In this document: piece by piece, positions 34,539 through 43,243 of the stretch | Layout of the letters: each line of letters begins with the position of its first letter | How positions within the stretch are numbered: the stretch's first letter is position 1 | Assembly: GCF_002944315.1 (NCBI RefSeq) | Contig: NZ_CP024314.1 | Coordinates: 1,302,001-1,366,000, forward strand | Length of the DNA: 64,000 nucleotides | From: Rhizobium sp. NXC24 | GTDB taxonomy: Bacteria; Pseudomonadota; Alphaproteobacteria; Rhizobiales; Rhizobiaceae | Direction: 5' to 3' | Position numbers and translations under genes: made by a program | Notes under the pieces: model-generated | The model's database searches: none | What the model saw: the letters and a program-made list of their open reading frames with translations, nothing else | What the model was told of the DNA's origin: nothing

Positions 34539-34732
34539 CTTCCACACTACCGAACTTCCCTCTAACGAATGTAGCGTCGTAGTGCTTGAGAAACAAGGAT
34601 CGCTGGTGGACACGTAGGGGGAACGATTGAACTACATTCTCAACGAACCCTGTTGATAGCGTTTTCGGCTTTGTCAAAGAGAGCGGTAGTTCATCTTCCA
34701 GAGATCGTGACTTCAATCCTGGGCAGTGCGCG

Positions 34733-35758
34733 CTATTTGACTACGATATTTTCCGCCGTATACGTCAGGAACGGAACCGGATCCCGGCTAACAGGCACGT
34801 CGATGACACCCAATCTCGAAAGAACGGTGTCCAATGCGCGTCTCGCCTGGGTTTCCGGAGCTTGATCCAAAACAAGCGTCATCAGCCCTGAAACGATGAA
34901 GCGGCGCGTTTCGTCGTTGAGTTCATGTGTGATCCAGATGAACTCCCTCTTTTCCTGCTGCTGATAGCGCTGAAGAACCGATCCAACACCGAGATTGGCG
35001 CCGCCGGCATTGTAGATGCCGGCGATATCCGTCCCGCGACGTAACGCCTGTCTCAGCAATTCGGCGGATCTCACATCGTCATCCAGGCCGAATATAACCT
35101 CCGAAAACTGATGCGCCGGGTTGCCGTGGGCGGCGAGGTAATCGGAAAAACCGCGAATGCGCTCCTTATGAATTTGATAGGCCCAGCTATGACAGATGGC
35201 GACGATGCTTCCCGCCGCCGGTCGAAGCATTCGGGACATATAGAAGCCCGCGGTTCGTCCGGCCGCGTAATTATCGATGCCCACGAACACATCGTCCCTG
35301 CCGGACGTGTAGGAAACGATCTGGACGACTTCTATGCCGGCACTACGGGCGTGATCAAGGCTCTGCCTGATTTTCGGATGGTCGAGGCCGACAACAATCA
35401 GGGCGTGGCGGCGGATAGCGCTGTTGGATATATGGGCGGCAAACTTCTCGGGATCGTTCTCCTCGACGAAGGTTCTGTGAACGGCAATCGAGCTGTCCAA
35501 TGAGGCGGCAATCCGTTCAAATGCGCGATTGAGCCTGCTGAAGAACGGCGACTCAGGTCTCACAAGGATGACCTCGATGCGGATCGTTCCGCGATAGAGA
35601 TTCGGGATCACCCCTTTATATCCCAGCCGCTTGGCGGCCAGCACCACCTTCTCTGCCGTCTGGGGCTTGACCCCTCCTCGCTCATTAAGAACGCGCTCGA
35701 CGGTTGCAATGCCGACGCCTGCGGCGGCCGCAATATCGACCAAGCGAGCTTTCTTCAT
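34733..35758 (-). CDS. LacI-family transcriptional regulator
   Basis: A 341-residue LacI-family regulator with helix-turn-helix at residues 5-24 (LVDIAAAAGVGIATVERVLN) and a periplasmic-binding-like effector domain (VFVGIDNYAAGRTAGFYM, IAGIYNAGGANLG). The ATG at 35758 follows GGGGAGAAACAG. It is divergent from the MocE ferredoxin gene, 212 bp away, and a symmetric site overlaps its own promoter. Rhizopine and inositol clusters often use LacI-type regulators; its targets here probably include the ferredoxin and hydroxylase genes (inference). Confidence 0.88.
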   Translation of the reverse strand: MKKARLVDIAAAAGVGIATVERVLNERGGVKPQTAEKVVLAAKRLGYKGVIPNLYRGTIRIEVILVRPESPFFSRLNRAFERIAASLDSSIAVHRTFVEENDPEKFAAHISNSAIRRHALIVVGLDHPKIRQSLDHARSAGIEVVQIVSYTSGRDDVFVGIDNYAAGRTAGFYMSRMLRPAAGSIVAICHSWAYQIHKERIRGFSDYLAAHGNPAHQFSEVIFGLDDDVRSAELLRQALRRGTDIAGIYNAGGANLGVGSVLQRYQQQEKREFIWITHELNDETRRFIVSGLMTLVLDQAPETQARRALDTVLSRLGVIDVPVSRDPVPFLTYTAENIVVK

Positions 35759-35771
35759 TCTGTTTCTCCCC

Positions 35772-35787
35772 TGATCAAAAATGATCA
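35772..35787. promoter_or_regulatory. TGATCA-N4-TGATCA operator candidate
   Basis: TGATCAAAAATGATCA: two 6-bp palindromes separated by AAAA, starting 14 bp upstream of the LacI-type regulator start and within the divergent promoter region. Probable autoregulatory site. Confidence 0.6.
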
Positions 35788-35970
35788 TAATCGGCGTGGA
35801 ATGTGAAGCGCTATTTCGCGCATGGTCGATGTTGCTCGGGGAGGAAAAGCTGAGCGAGATCAAGGCTCAAGGACAGCGCCCCTGAGTCCCAGCGCGACGC
35901 TCCTCCCGCAAGACAACATCTTTTGCGCTTGGTGGCGAGCCGCCGGCGGGCAATAGCGAGGAGACGATAA

Positions 35971-36288
35971 ATGACGACATGGATCGACGCGTGTGCACCC
36001 GACGATATCGATCAGGAGGACGTCCTCCGGTTTGATCACGCCGGACGAACATTCGCGATCTACCGAAGCCCGGATGACGAATATTTCGCGACCGACGGGC
36101 TGTGCACCCATGAAAAGATTCACCTGTCCGACGGGCTTGTCATGGATGACATTATCGAGTGTCCAAAACACAATGGACGCTTCAGCTACAAGACGGGAGA
36201 GGCTCGTGGTGCGCCGGTATGCATCAATCTGAGAACCTATGCGGTCAAGCTGGAAGGCGATCGCATCATGATCGAAATCGGCGCATGA
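35971..36288 (+). CDS. mocE: MocE-family Rieske [2Fe-2S] ferredoxin
   Basis: A 105-residue Rieske ferredoxin. The cluster ligands are C45 and H47 (LCTHEKIH) and C64 and H67 (ECPKHNGRF). The whole sequence, including FAIYRSPDDEYFATDGLC and GAPVCINLRTY, has the look of MocE, the ferredoxin of rhizopine catabolism. It would feed electrons to an oxygenase such as the membrane hydroxylase at 32223. The ATG at 35971 follows GAGGAGACGATAA. A separate reductase (MocF) is not seen nearby; the P450-type reductase at 21082 is far away. Confidence 0.9.
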   Translation: MTTWIDACAPDDIDQEDVLRFDHAGRTFAIYRSPDDEYFATDGLCTHEKIHLSDGLVMDDIIECPKHNGRFSYKTGEARGAPVCINLRTYAVKLEGDRIMIEIGA

Positions 36289-36793
36289 GCGGCGATGCGG
36301 GCATCGTCATCGTCAGCGCGGTGAACGCGGCGCCCGCGTCGCGCTAAGCTTGCGAGAACGGCTGCCGTCATCGCATCACGGTCAGGCCGTGTATTGTTTT
36401 CGTATTGCTCGCGGGTCCCGATGGATTCTCGCGAAAACAGTGCCAAAATATGATTGCGCTGTTGGAAACATCAAATTGAACTAGATGTTTTCTTTCATCT
36501 CGACGCTATCTTCGGTTGCCATCGCGGATCTCCTTTTCGGCTGTGCGATGAACGTCATCGTGGAGCGTGCAAGGCCGTCACTAATCCTTTTGCCCGAGGT
36601 GACGAGCCGATTCATTCTACTTTAGGTGAAATTGTTCTGCAGATTGTGAAGCATTAGCGTGCGGCGTTAGGTCCGCGCCTCCACCTTCAATCAGGTGGCG
36701 ATCGCGCCAAGGCCGATCCGCAGTGCCGCCAGGGGACGGAAAGGTGATTGCGGCTACTACCATAAGGACATTGCTCGAACGTTGGGGGCGAAA
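36289..36793. other. Intergenic region, no gene seen
   Basis: A 7-bp AAACATC/GATGTTT hairpin at 36466-36490 followed by TCTTTC may act as a weak terminator for the ferredoxin gene. Otherwise no coding or regulatory signal was recognised. Confidence 0.4.
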
Positions 36794-38470
36794 ATGTTTG
36801 CGGGTCCAGAGGTGTTTCAGCACGGCTTTGACGTGTGCGTTGTGGGCGCAGGTCCGGTCGGTATTGCCGCTGCGCTGGAATTGAGCAGACGCGGCATGCG
36901 AACGCTGCTTATCGAAGCCGGCCCGAAACAATCGAAACGGCCCGAACGAAACGAAACAGGTTTCGATATAGACGACGACATCTATCACGCTGCGGACCAG
37001 GTTACCTCGGCCACCGGACTTGGCGGCACGTCCGAACGATGGGGTGGGCAATGCGTTGAGCTGGACGATATAGACTTCGAAGCAAGGGATTATGTCGCAC
37101 ACTCCGGCTGGCCTATTGCTCACGAAAAGATTTCCCCGTTCTATCAGCGCGCGCGGTCTCTTTTGAGTAGCAACGTCACCGGCGAGCGATCGGACCCGGA
37201 CTCGGAGACTGATTTTCCGGCATCCCGGGAAAGCTGGACACGCATACGCAACACAGCGAAGGCTAACAGGGCTGAGCTCACCTCTTCGCAGAACCTCTTC
37301 GTCATCCTGGACGCGAGGGTCAAAGCTCTGGGGTTCGACCCCGTGCAAGGACGACTACATTCCATATCGATTGGCTGCCGCGGTGGCTCGTACAAGGTAT
37401 GCGCTGAGCATTATGTGCTGGCCTGCGGCGGCAGGGGCAATACCCGGCTGCTGCTGAACCTTCAGGTCGCGTATCCGCAATTGTTCGGCGGAAGCGACGG
37501 GCCGCTCGGGCGCTTCTACATGGGACACCTCGCCGGACAGATCGCGCAGATCGAATTCACCACCAAGGAGCATGCCGAACGGTATCTTTTTAAGCGCACA
37601 TCCACCGGAACCTTCGTGTGTAACCGGTTTCAACCTGGCCCCAAATTGCAACGGACACTCAAACTGCCGAATATCGCCTTTTGGCCGACGAACCGGAGGG
37701 CCGCTTTCGGTGAGGCCGACGCAGCGCTCTCGCTGCTATATCTCTGGAACAGTAAGAAGGCGGTCGTCCACAAAGCGACGTGGGGCGAGGCCGATCGATC
37801 CCGTTACTATAACGTGCTGCAGAATGTCCTGCGCCATCCGATTGGCGCGACCTTTTCCGCGTTGGAGTTGCTTCGCCAAAAATACGGCGTCGCTGAGCCA
37901 TATCTTGTGCTCCGCAGACCTGACCTCAAATACGGGCTTCGCTACCACGGGGAGCAAATTCCAAGCAGTTCAAACCGCGCCTTCCTCAAGCCCGAGCAAG
38001 ATGCGGATGGCCAGTTCAAGCTCGAGGTCTCGTTCCGATATTTACCTCAGGATATCAGCGGCACGCTCAACGCGCATCTTGCCCTTGATCGATGGCTCAA
38101 GGAGCGCAAAATAGGCAAGCTGATCTTCGACACAGCACCCGAACACCTTGAAGAGCATATCGATGCCCAAGCCAAGGACGGCTACCATCAGATCGGCTTG
38201 ACCAAGATGGGCGTCGACCGCAAGCACGCCGTCGTCAATCACAACTGTCGCATCATCGACATCGACAACCTCTATGTCGCCGGAAGCTGCATTTTTCCCA
38301 CGTCCGGACAAGCTAACCCCACGCTTCCAGCCGTCGCCTTCGCCGTCAGGCTCGCTGACCATCTCGTTACCGAGATCCGCCGTCAAAGCACGCCGGCGGC
38401 TTTGACGATGAGCAGCCGCCTGGAGCCCAAAGTGGCATCGTCTCTAAGCGTCCCGCGAAGCATTTGCTGA
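36794..38470 (+). CDS. GMC-family FAD oxidoreductase
   Basis: A 558-residue GMC oxidoreductase. The FAD motif is VCVVGAGPVGIAAALELSRRG (as a block near residues 13-33), then GLGGTSERWGGQC (about 75-87). The C-terminal GMC signature is VAGSCIFPTSGQANPTLPAVAFAVRLADHL in pieces, with the catalytic His region KMGVDRKHAVVNH. It would oxidise an alcohol or sugar. The ATG at 36794 follows GGGGGCGAAA. It lies downstream of the MocE ferredoxin on the same strand; together with the isomerase-like and binding proteins it suggests catabolism of a polyol or sugar-like compound. Confidence 0.88.
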   Translation: MFAGPEVFQHGFDVCVVGAGPVGIAAALELSRRGMRTLLIEAGPKQSKRPERNETGFDIDDDIYHAADQVTSATGLGGTSERWGGQCVELDDIDFEARDYVAHSGWPIAHEKISPFYQRARSLLSSNVTGERSDPDSETDFPASRESWTRIRNTAKANRAELTSSQNLFVILDARVKALGFDPVQGRLHSISIGCRGGSYKVCAEHYVLACGGRGNTRLLLNLQVAYPQLFGGSDGPLGRFYMGHLAGQIAQIEFTTKEHAERYLFKRTSTGTFVCNRFQPGPKLQRTLKLPNIAFWPTNRRAAFGEADAALSLLYLWNSKKAVVHKATWGEADRSRYYNVLQNVLRHPIGATFSALELLRQKYGVAEPYLVLRRPDLKYGLRYHGEQIPSSSNRAFLKPEQDADGQFKLEVSFRYLPQDISGTLNAHLALDRWLKERKIGKLIFDTAPEHLEEHIDAQAKDGYHQIGLTKMGVDRKHAVVNHNCRIIDIDNLYVAGSCIFPTSGQANPTLPAVAFAVRLADHLVTEIRRQSTPAALTMSSRLEPKVASSLSVPRSIC

Positions 38471-39004
38471 CAGGGCTGCCAAGGACATGAAGTTGAGCGA
38501 GATGCTGATCGCAAAGTCGATCACGCCGCCAAGCTGGGTTCCGGCCGCCGCACGAACCTGAAATCTCTAGCGCCAAAGAACCGTATAACGGCTGCTATTC
38601 CTTAGTGATCAATCGCAGGTACGGCGCTCCAGTCCTGGAATGGGTCGTTCTCCTCTCAGACCCGCTCGAAGTCGGTGAAAGCGGCTGATATGATCACCAC
38701 CTCCTTGTTCGGCTGCTGAGCCGGCTCGCGCGGCTAGCCGTAGCGAATACCCCCCTGATCTTCATCCAATTTTCGCACAAATATCCGGAATCTGCACAAA
38801 AGTGGAAGCATTCCGGAAGAGAGCCAGCCAGGAGACACGCTCCTCAAGCTCCCGTTAAGCTTTTAGAAGCTTGCTGGATCGCGTTTGGCGCCGGCAAGCC
38901 GCTCAACAACCAGTCAGGATTGGTAACAGCCTAACTGGTTTGAGGTGGCCGTAGGCGTCCCACTTTCTTGCTCAACCACGGATGCGGGCAAACTGGATAG
39001 CAGA
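38471..39004. other. Intergenic region, no gene seen
   Basis: About 530 bp without a recognisable gene on either strand. There is no clear terminator, promoter palindrome or IS end. Confidence 0.4.
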
Positions 39005-39910
39005 ATGCAAAGTCTCACAATAAAGCTTCGCGCCACTGTCGTCTTGCTGCTAGTCGCCTTCGCCCAGGCTGTCGCTCTCGCCCACCATCCCATCCCCAAT
39101 TTCGAAGACGTCGCACTGATCGGTACGCTGGGTATGGGCATCGCAGTGATCTTAGCAACGCTCGTCAACAGCACGCAATTATCTGAAAGCCCAACCCCTG
39201 TTCATCGTGCGGATGCGGGGGATCCTGCGTTACCGACAGCAGCGATCATGCCTGAAGTGGGAACGGTAGCAGGAATGCCCCCACGGGCCGACAAGGAGGG
39301 AACGGATACCGCTTCATCCGTCAACGGAGAGAGCGCCTTTGCCGTCGACATTGAAACGATCACCACGGCGGTTATTGAAGGTGATCTTACCGCTCGCATG
39401 GCTGAGGGTTACGACGATCCCAACCTCGACCGCATAGCAATTGCCGTTAACAGAATGGTCTGGACGATAGAAGAGGGCGTGCTTGAGATCAATCGAGTAA
39501 CCGAGGCGCTGGCCAATGGCGATTTATCGGCATCCATGCGCGGCCAGCTTCGAGGTTCCATTGGACAAATTCAAAGAAACGTCAATCTCGCAATGGCAAC
39601 GATCCGATCCACACTCAAAGTCGCCGGAGCAGCGCAATTCGAGCAAAGCGCCTCCCGAGCCGCAAGGATGATTGCTCGTTTCAAGCGGCGAGCTGCGTTA
39701 CCAAAGATTGCTGTTAGCGACGGCTCGTCAATGCCAGTAGCTTCGCCGGCGCGCGCACTCCGCCGTAAAGTCATGCGAGCTTTTGGGGAACCTGCGAACG
39801 CGGTCTTGCGCGCACCAAAAGACTCCTCGAAGCGGCTTAACGGACATTGTGAGGTTGCGGATGTACTAGCTCGTCCACGCAAAGCAACTGGCGCACTCGA
39901 TGAGATTTAA
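39005..39910 (+). CDS. Chemoreceptor-like protein lacking the signalling domain
   Basis: A 301-residue protein from the ATG at 39005. Two hydrophobic segments (about residues 8-26 and 33-55) with almost no periplasmic loop are followed by a HAMP-like stretch (IEGDLTARMAEGYDDPNLDRIAIAVN, ALANGDLSASMRGQL). The ~250-residue methyl-accepting domain is absent. The C-terminal part (SPARALRRKVMRAFGE) matches the linker-tail of the full chemoreceptor at 46244-48184. It is either an internally deleted pseudogene or a stand-alone HAMP protein; the open frame is intact. Confidence 0.65.
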   Translation: MQSLTIKLRATVVLLLVAFAQAVALAHHPIPNFEDVALIGTLGMGIAVILATLVNSTQLSESPTPVHRADAGDPALPTAAIMPEVGTVAGMPPRADKEGTDTASSVNGESAFAVDIETITTAVIEGDLTARMAEGYDDPNLDRIAIAVNRMVWTIEEGVLEINRVTEALANGDLSASMRGQLRGSIGQIQRNVNLAMATIRSTLKVAGAAQFEQSASRAARMIARFKRRAALPKIAVSDGSSMPVASPARALRRKVMRAFGEPANAVLRAPKDSSKRLNGHCEVADVLARPRKATGALDEI

Positions 39911-40216
39911 CCGAGAAGCGCTCGTCTGAGGCCTGCGACCTAGGATCGTTCTCTCAAGGATCTTGCCGACGATCTCGGCAGTCATCTCGGCGCGACGGGG
40001 TCTTGTGAACACAGGCGCTTTCGGAAAAGCCTGCTAGTGGCGCCTATGATGCCCCTGATAAGGACCGGTGTTTCACGCAATTGGGAAGCAACTGCCATCT
40101 GACTTTGGTCGGTTGCCATCTCCTGGACACCGAGTTGGCGGGAGAGCTGTAAGATGCTCTTGCTCTGGACCGAGGTCATGTAGAACCGCAGTCCACGCAG
40201 TACGAACGAGCCCATC
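39911..40216. other. Intergenic region, no gene seen
   Basis: No gene, repeat or terminator recognised between the HAMP-like gene and the convergent nucleotidyltransferase gene. Confidence 0.4.
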
Positions 40217-41413
40217 TTACGAAAGATTAAGACCGACTCCGTTGTCGCCAGGCATTCGCGGTAGCGTCCTAAGTGTCCCGCCGGCTTTCCGTGGGATGAG
40301 CTTCCTAAGCGTGACTGTGGGCAGTTCGTCGTCGCGGAACGGTTCCTCTCCGTATCGGATGGCACTGCGTGCGATGATTTCTATAGCATCGTCAGGCAGT
40401 GCTAGGATGCCGCGCAGCACGAAGTTCCGTCGTTTCGCCTTGTGGCGCCATAATTCTGACCAGGCCTGCGCAAGTTCACTAGTGCGGCCGGCGTGTCCGA
40501 TGGCCCTTACCAGTTCGGCAGCCTGCATGCGGTCCTTGGTGTCTTTGCCCGCTTCACCCGATAGGCCTTGCATCTGGCTGATGGCCACCTTGTGAAGCGC
40601 ATAGCGGACCGGATCGGGCACCACAACAGCCACACCATCTTCGTATAAGAGCGCTGACCGGATCGGGTTCCTGATGAGGAACTCCATCAGGTCGAGCGGT
40701 TGAAGCGCCGTGCCGGGCATGATCGGGATCGCTACTGGCACTCTACGGTCCCGGTCTGAATTCTTGTGAGCCGTCAGAAGGTCGACTTTGTAGTTGCTGG
40801 CGTTCTCATAGCGCGTCGGCCCAGCGTTCGGATAACTCGGATTGAGCCTCGGTGTGAACGATTCATCAACGGATTTGAGAATATCCTGAAAGTCTTCCAG
40901 CTTTTGGCCGGTGTGGCCCACGTGAAGCGCGATTTCGCGATCGTGGGCAAGATCGATGTCCTGCGTGCGATGGAGCTCGCCACTCAGCTTGACACCGAGG
41001 ATGCCGCCGTAGGCCTGGTATGCCACGGAGCCAACGAGAACCGCACCGGCTTGAAACAAGCCGGCTCTCTGGAATGCCCGTGTGAGTTTCCCTTCCATGG
41101 GATCGGGTGCCGGAAGGCCCGACCGACGCAGCATGGAAGCTGTCTCCTTTTGAAGTTTATGACGCGCGTGTTCGTGACCATGGCGTTCGACTAGCGCGTC
41201 TACATCAGTGTCGCCGACTAATCCGGCGTAGCTCGTTCGTCGGCCACTAGGCGCGGTCGAGTCGCGCATGACGTGATACCAATACTCCTTTCCTCCGCGC
41301 CTCAGCTTGTGAAAGGTCCCTTTCGCAGGAAAGCGGGCGTTGAATGCTTCTTCATGTGCCCTTTCAACGAGATCGGCGAACGCGATAGTTAACGAGGGAG
41401 CTAGAGGTTGCAT
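40217..41413 (-). CDS. GSU2403-like nucleotidyltransferase-fold protein
   Basis: A 398-residue protein with a nucleotidyltransferase-like core: VLVGSVAYQAYGGILG followed by TQDIDLAHD (D-x-D), and a later VVVPDPVRYALHKVAIS typical of the AbiEii-like superfamily. N-terminal residues 1-110 contain WYHVMRDS and a coiled, charged stretch. The ATG at 41413 follows AAGGAACAAC. It stands alone on its strand behind an unusually large operator-like dyad. The function is unknown; toxin-like or regulatory nucleotide transfer is possible. Confidence 0.75.
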   Translation of the reverse strand: MQPLAPSLTIAFADLVERAHEEAFNARFPAKGTFHKLRRGGKEYWYHVMRDSTAPSGRRTSYAGLVGDTDVDALVERHGHEHARHKLQKETASMLRRSGLPAPDPMEGKLTRAFQRAGLFQAGAVLVGSVAYQAYGGILGVKLSGELHRTQDIDLAHDREIALHVGHTGQKLEDFQDILKSVDESFTPRLNPSYPNAGPTRYENASNYKVDLLTAHKNSDRDRRVPVAIPIMPGTALQPLDLMEFLIRNPIRSALLYEDGVAVVVPDPVRYALHKVAISQMQGLSGEAGKDTKDRMQAAELVRAIGHAGRTSELAQAWSELWRHKAKRRNFVLRGILALPDDAIEIIARSAIRYGEEPFRDDELPTVTLRKLIPRKAGGTLRTLPRMPGDNGVGLNLS

Positions 41414-41429
41414 GTTGTTCCTTGCTAGT

Positions 41430-41476
41430 CATTTGCCATACGTTTAGCAAGCTTATTGCTAGACTTCTGGCAAATG
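41430..41476. promoter_or_regulatory. 47-bp nested dyad in the nucleotidyltransferase promoter
   Basis: Outer arms CATTTGCCA (41430-41438) and TGGCAAATG (41468-41476) are perfect. Inner arms GTTTAGCAA (41442-41450) and TTGCTAGAC (41456-41464) have one mismatch. The centre is 5 bp. Further copies flank it: CTTGCTAG at 41421 and GTTTAGCAAG at 41476. The site begins 17 bp upstream of the gene start, so a bound dimer or tetramer would cover the promoter. Confidence 0.7.
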
Positions 41477-41718
41477 TTTAGCAAGTTGAATCATGTTACC
41501 CGCCCGGAATAACCGCCTCACTTTCCGAACGGGTTCTCACCGACAGCGCCGATCTTGGATCTCTAATGGCCGGCAGCGTCGCTCCTCTACCGGCTTTCCG
41601 TTCCTTGCTGACCTTGAAGGATTGAGCGTTGACCGAAGAATTTCGGCACGGCGAGGTCAGTCTTCATGATAGCGGTTACCAGCTAATGGCGGTGTTGTTT
41701 AACCGGCACCTCCAGAGC

Positions 41719-41925
41719 TCATTTGCTCTGGATCAGACGACCCAGCGGGGCGAGCGGGCCGATGGGGATGAACTCAAAGGTCATCAGCCCGGTTTCGGTC
41801 AGGGGCAGTTTGTCTACCTCCGCCTTAACTGCTTCGACCGTCTCTGCCTGCATGTAGAAGATCACCCCGGGCCGGTCTTGGCGGAACCAGAACTGCTCGA
41901 TCTTGCCGTCGAGCTCGACATGGCG
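41719..41925 (-). pseudogene. Muconolactone-isomerase-like (YCII-type) gene remnant
   Basis: The minus strand reads KIEQFWFRQDRPGVIFYMQAE, then VKAEVDKLPLTETGLMTFEFI and PIGPLAPLGRLIQSK before a TGA at 41719-41721. This matches the C-terminal part of small ferredoxin-like-fold proteins near muconolactone isomerase. The N-terminus is missing: near 41915-41925 the sequence switches to an AraC gene on the other strand. Confidence 0.6.
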
Positions 41926-42360
41926 CTTTGGCTGATCCGCAAGACCAGTCCGGAGCTAGCCACCCTCGTCTCGCGCTACCTGCTCGCGGACATCCGCTCC
42001 TCGCAAGCGCCCTACATCATTCCCAATCATTTGGCGCAGGCCGATCCCCTCATCCTGCGCTTCGAGCGATGGGCGCGGGAGCATCTGCAGGACGGCTTCT
42101 CCTTGCGGGAAGCCGCCGCCGCGCTGGCGACGAGCCCTCGCTCCCTGCAACGCCGTTGCCAGGAAGTGCTCGGCAAATCACCTTTATCTTACTTTCAGGA
42201 CCTTCGGGTCGAACGAGCACAAAACCTGATCCATGGCAGCGGGCTCGACCTCGACGCCATAGCCGCCGAGGTGGGATACGTCGATGGAGCGACCTTGCGC
42301 ACGCTCTTGCGCCAACGTCTCGGACGCGGCGTGCGTGAGCTTCGCGAAGACTTGCGCTGA
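41915..42360 (+). pseudogene. AraC/GlxA-type regulator, C-terminal remnant
   Basis: From LDMALWLIRKTSPELATLVSRYLLADIR to the end, the sequence is the C-terminal third of a GlxA-type AraC regulator. It keeps both helix-turn-helix motifs (FSLREAAAALATSPRSLQRRC and LDAIAAEVGYVDGATLRTLLRQRLG). The open frame runs upstream to 41629 but that part is antisense to the isomerase-like remnant. The N-terminal ligand domain is lost. Confidence 0.65.
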
Positions 42361-42423
42361 GGATCAAAAATATATCTCGGCCAGCCTACGGCGGACTGCA
42401 CGTTGACCAGCAAATCACGTCAA

Positions 42424-42478
42424 CAGCATGTCGACAAAACCGAGCGAAAAAACTACATTGCTGACATGCTGCTTTTTT
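42424..42478. promoter_or_regulatory. Inverted repeat with T run before the GntR gene
   Basis: CAGCATGTC (42424-42432) and GACATGCTG (42463-42471) form a perfect 9-bp inverted repeat with a 30-nt loop, followed by CTTTTTT. The left arm includes the palindrome TGTCGACA. It could be a terminator for the AraC remnant or an operator for the GntR gene starting 44 bp on. Confidence 0.5.
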
Positions 42479-42514
42479 GACCCAATGCGGCATCTGCGAA
42501 TGAAAGGTACCTAA

Positions 42515-43234
42515 GTGTCTGACGAGGCTGAAGTGAAACGAATCCGGGGAACCGGATGGAAGAGCGTCTACGATACGCTGCGAAGCGAGATTCTTTCTCT
42601 CACCTTGCCGCCGGGTCAGCTTCTCGATGAAATGACCTTGGCCGAGCGTTTTGACATGTCGCGCTCGCCGGTGCGTGAAGCCCTGATCCGCTTGGGCGGA
42701 GACGAGCTCGTCGTCACGCTCTCCAACCGCAGCACGATCGTTGCGCCAATCGAAGTGGCGACCTTTCCGAAATACGTGGAGGCGCTCGACATCGCCCAGA
42801 GGATGAACACGCGCCTGGCGGCGGCCCTGCGAACCGACGCCGACCTGAAGCTTATTGCCAAGCGGGAAAAGGCATTTTCGGCCGCCGTCAAAACCGGAAA
42901 TCATCTGGCGATGTCGGAGGCGAACAAAGAGTTCCACATGGCGATCGCCTATGCCGGCAAGAACCAGTATTTGGCATCCTTCTATCACAAGCTCCTGTCT
43001 CAGGGTCAGCGCATGCTGCACCTGCATTTCGAGTATCTCGAGCGTACCCATGAGGGATATCTTCTGACCGATGAGCATAGCCTGATGCTGGAGGCGATCC
43101 GGGACAAGAACGTCGATCTGGCGGATGAACTCGCCCATGCTCATACGCGGCAGTTCCAGGACAACTTCATCAACTTCATGCGCGAGAACTACACGACCGA
43201 TGTCCCGCTCGGACCCGCACGAGCAGCGGAATAG
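42515..43234 (+). CDS. GntR-family (FCD) transcriptional regulator
   Basis: A 239-residue regulator. The winged helix (LPPGQLLDEMTLAERFDMSRSPVREALIRLGGDELV, about residues 30-66) precedes an FCD ligand domain (NKEFHMAIAYAGKN, EHSLMLEAIRDKNVDLADELAHAH). The start is a GTG at 42515 after AAAGGTACCTAA. The ProC-like gene follows by 9 bp, so the two form an operon. Confidence 0.88.
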   Translation: MSDEAEVKRIRGTGWKSVYDTLRSEILSLTLPPGQLLDEMTLAERFDMSRSPVREALIRLGGDELVVTLSNRSTIVAPIEVATFPKYVEALDIAQRMNTRLAAALRTDADLKLIAKREKAFSAAVKTGNHLAMSEANKEFHMAIAYAGKNQYLASFYHKLLSQGQRMLHLHFEYLERTHEGYLLTDEHSLMLEAIRDKNVDLADELAHAHTRQFQDNFINFMRENYTTDVPLGPARAAE

Positions 43235-43243
43235 GTGGCGAGG

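Noticed and set aside
40217..41413. Nucleotidyltransferase and the AbiEii remnant as one defence island
   Set aside because: They are 6 kb apart with catabolic genes between them and no shared regulatory motif was seen.
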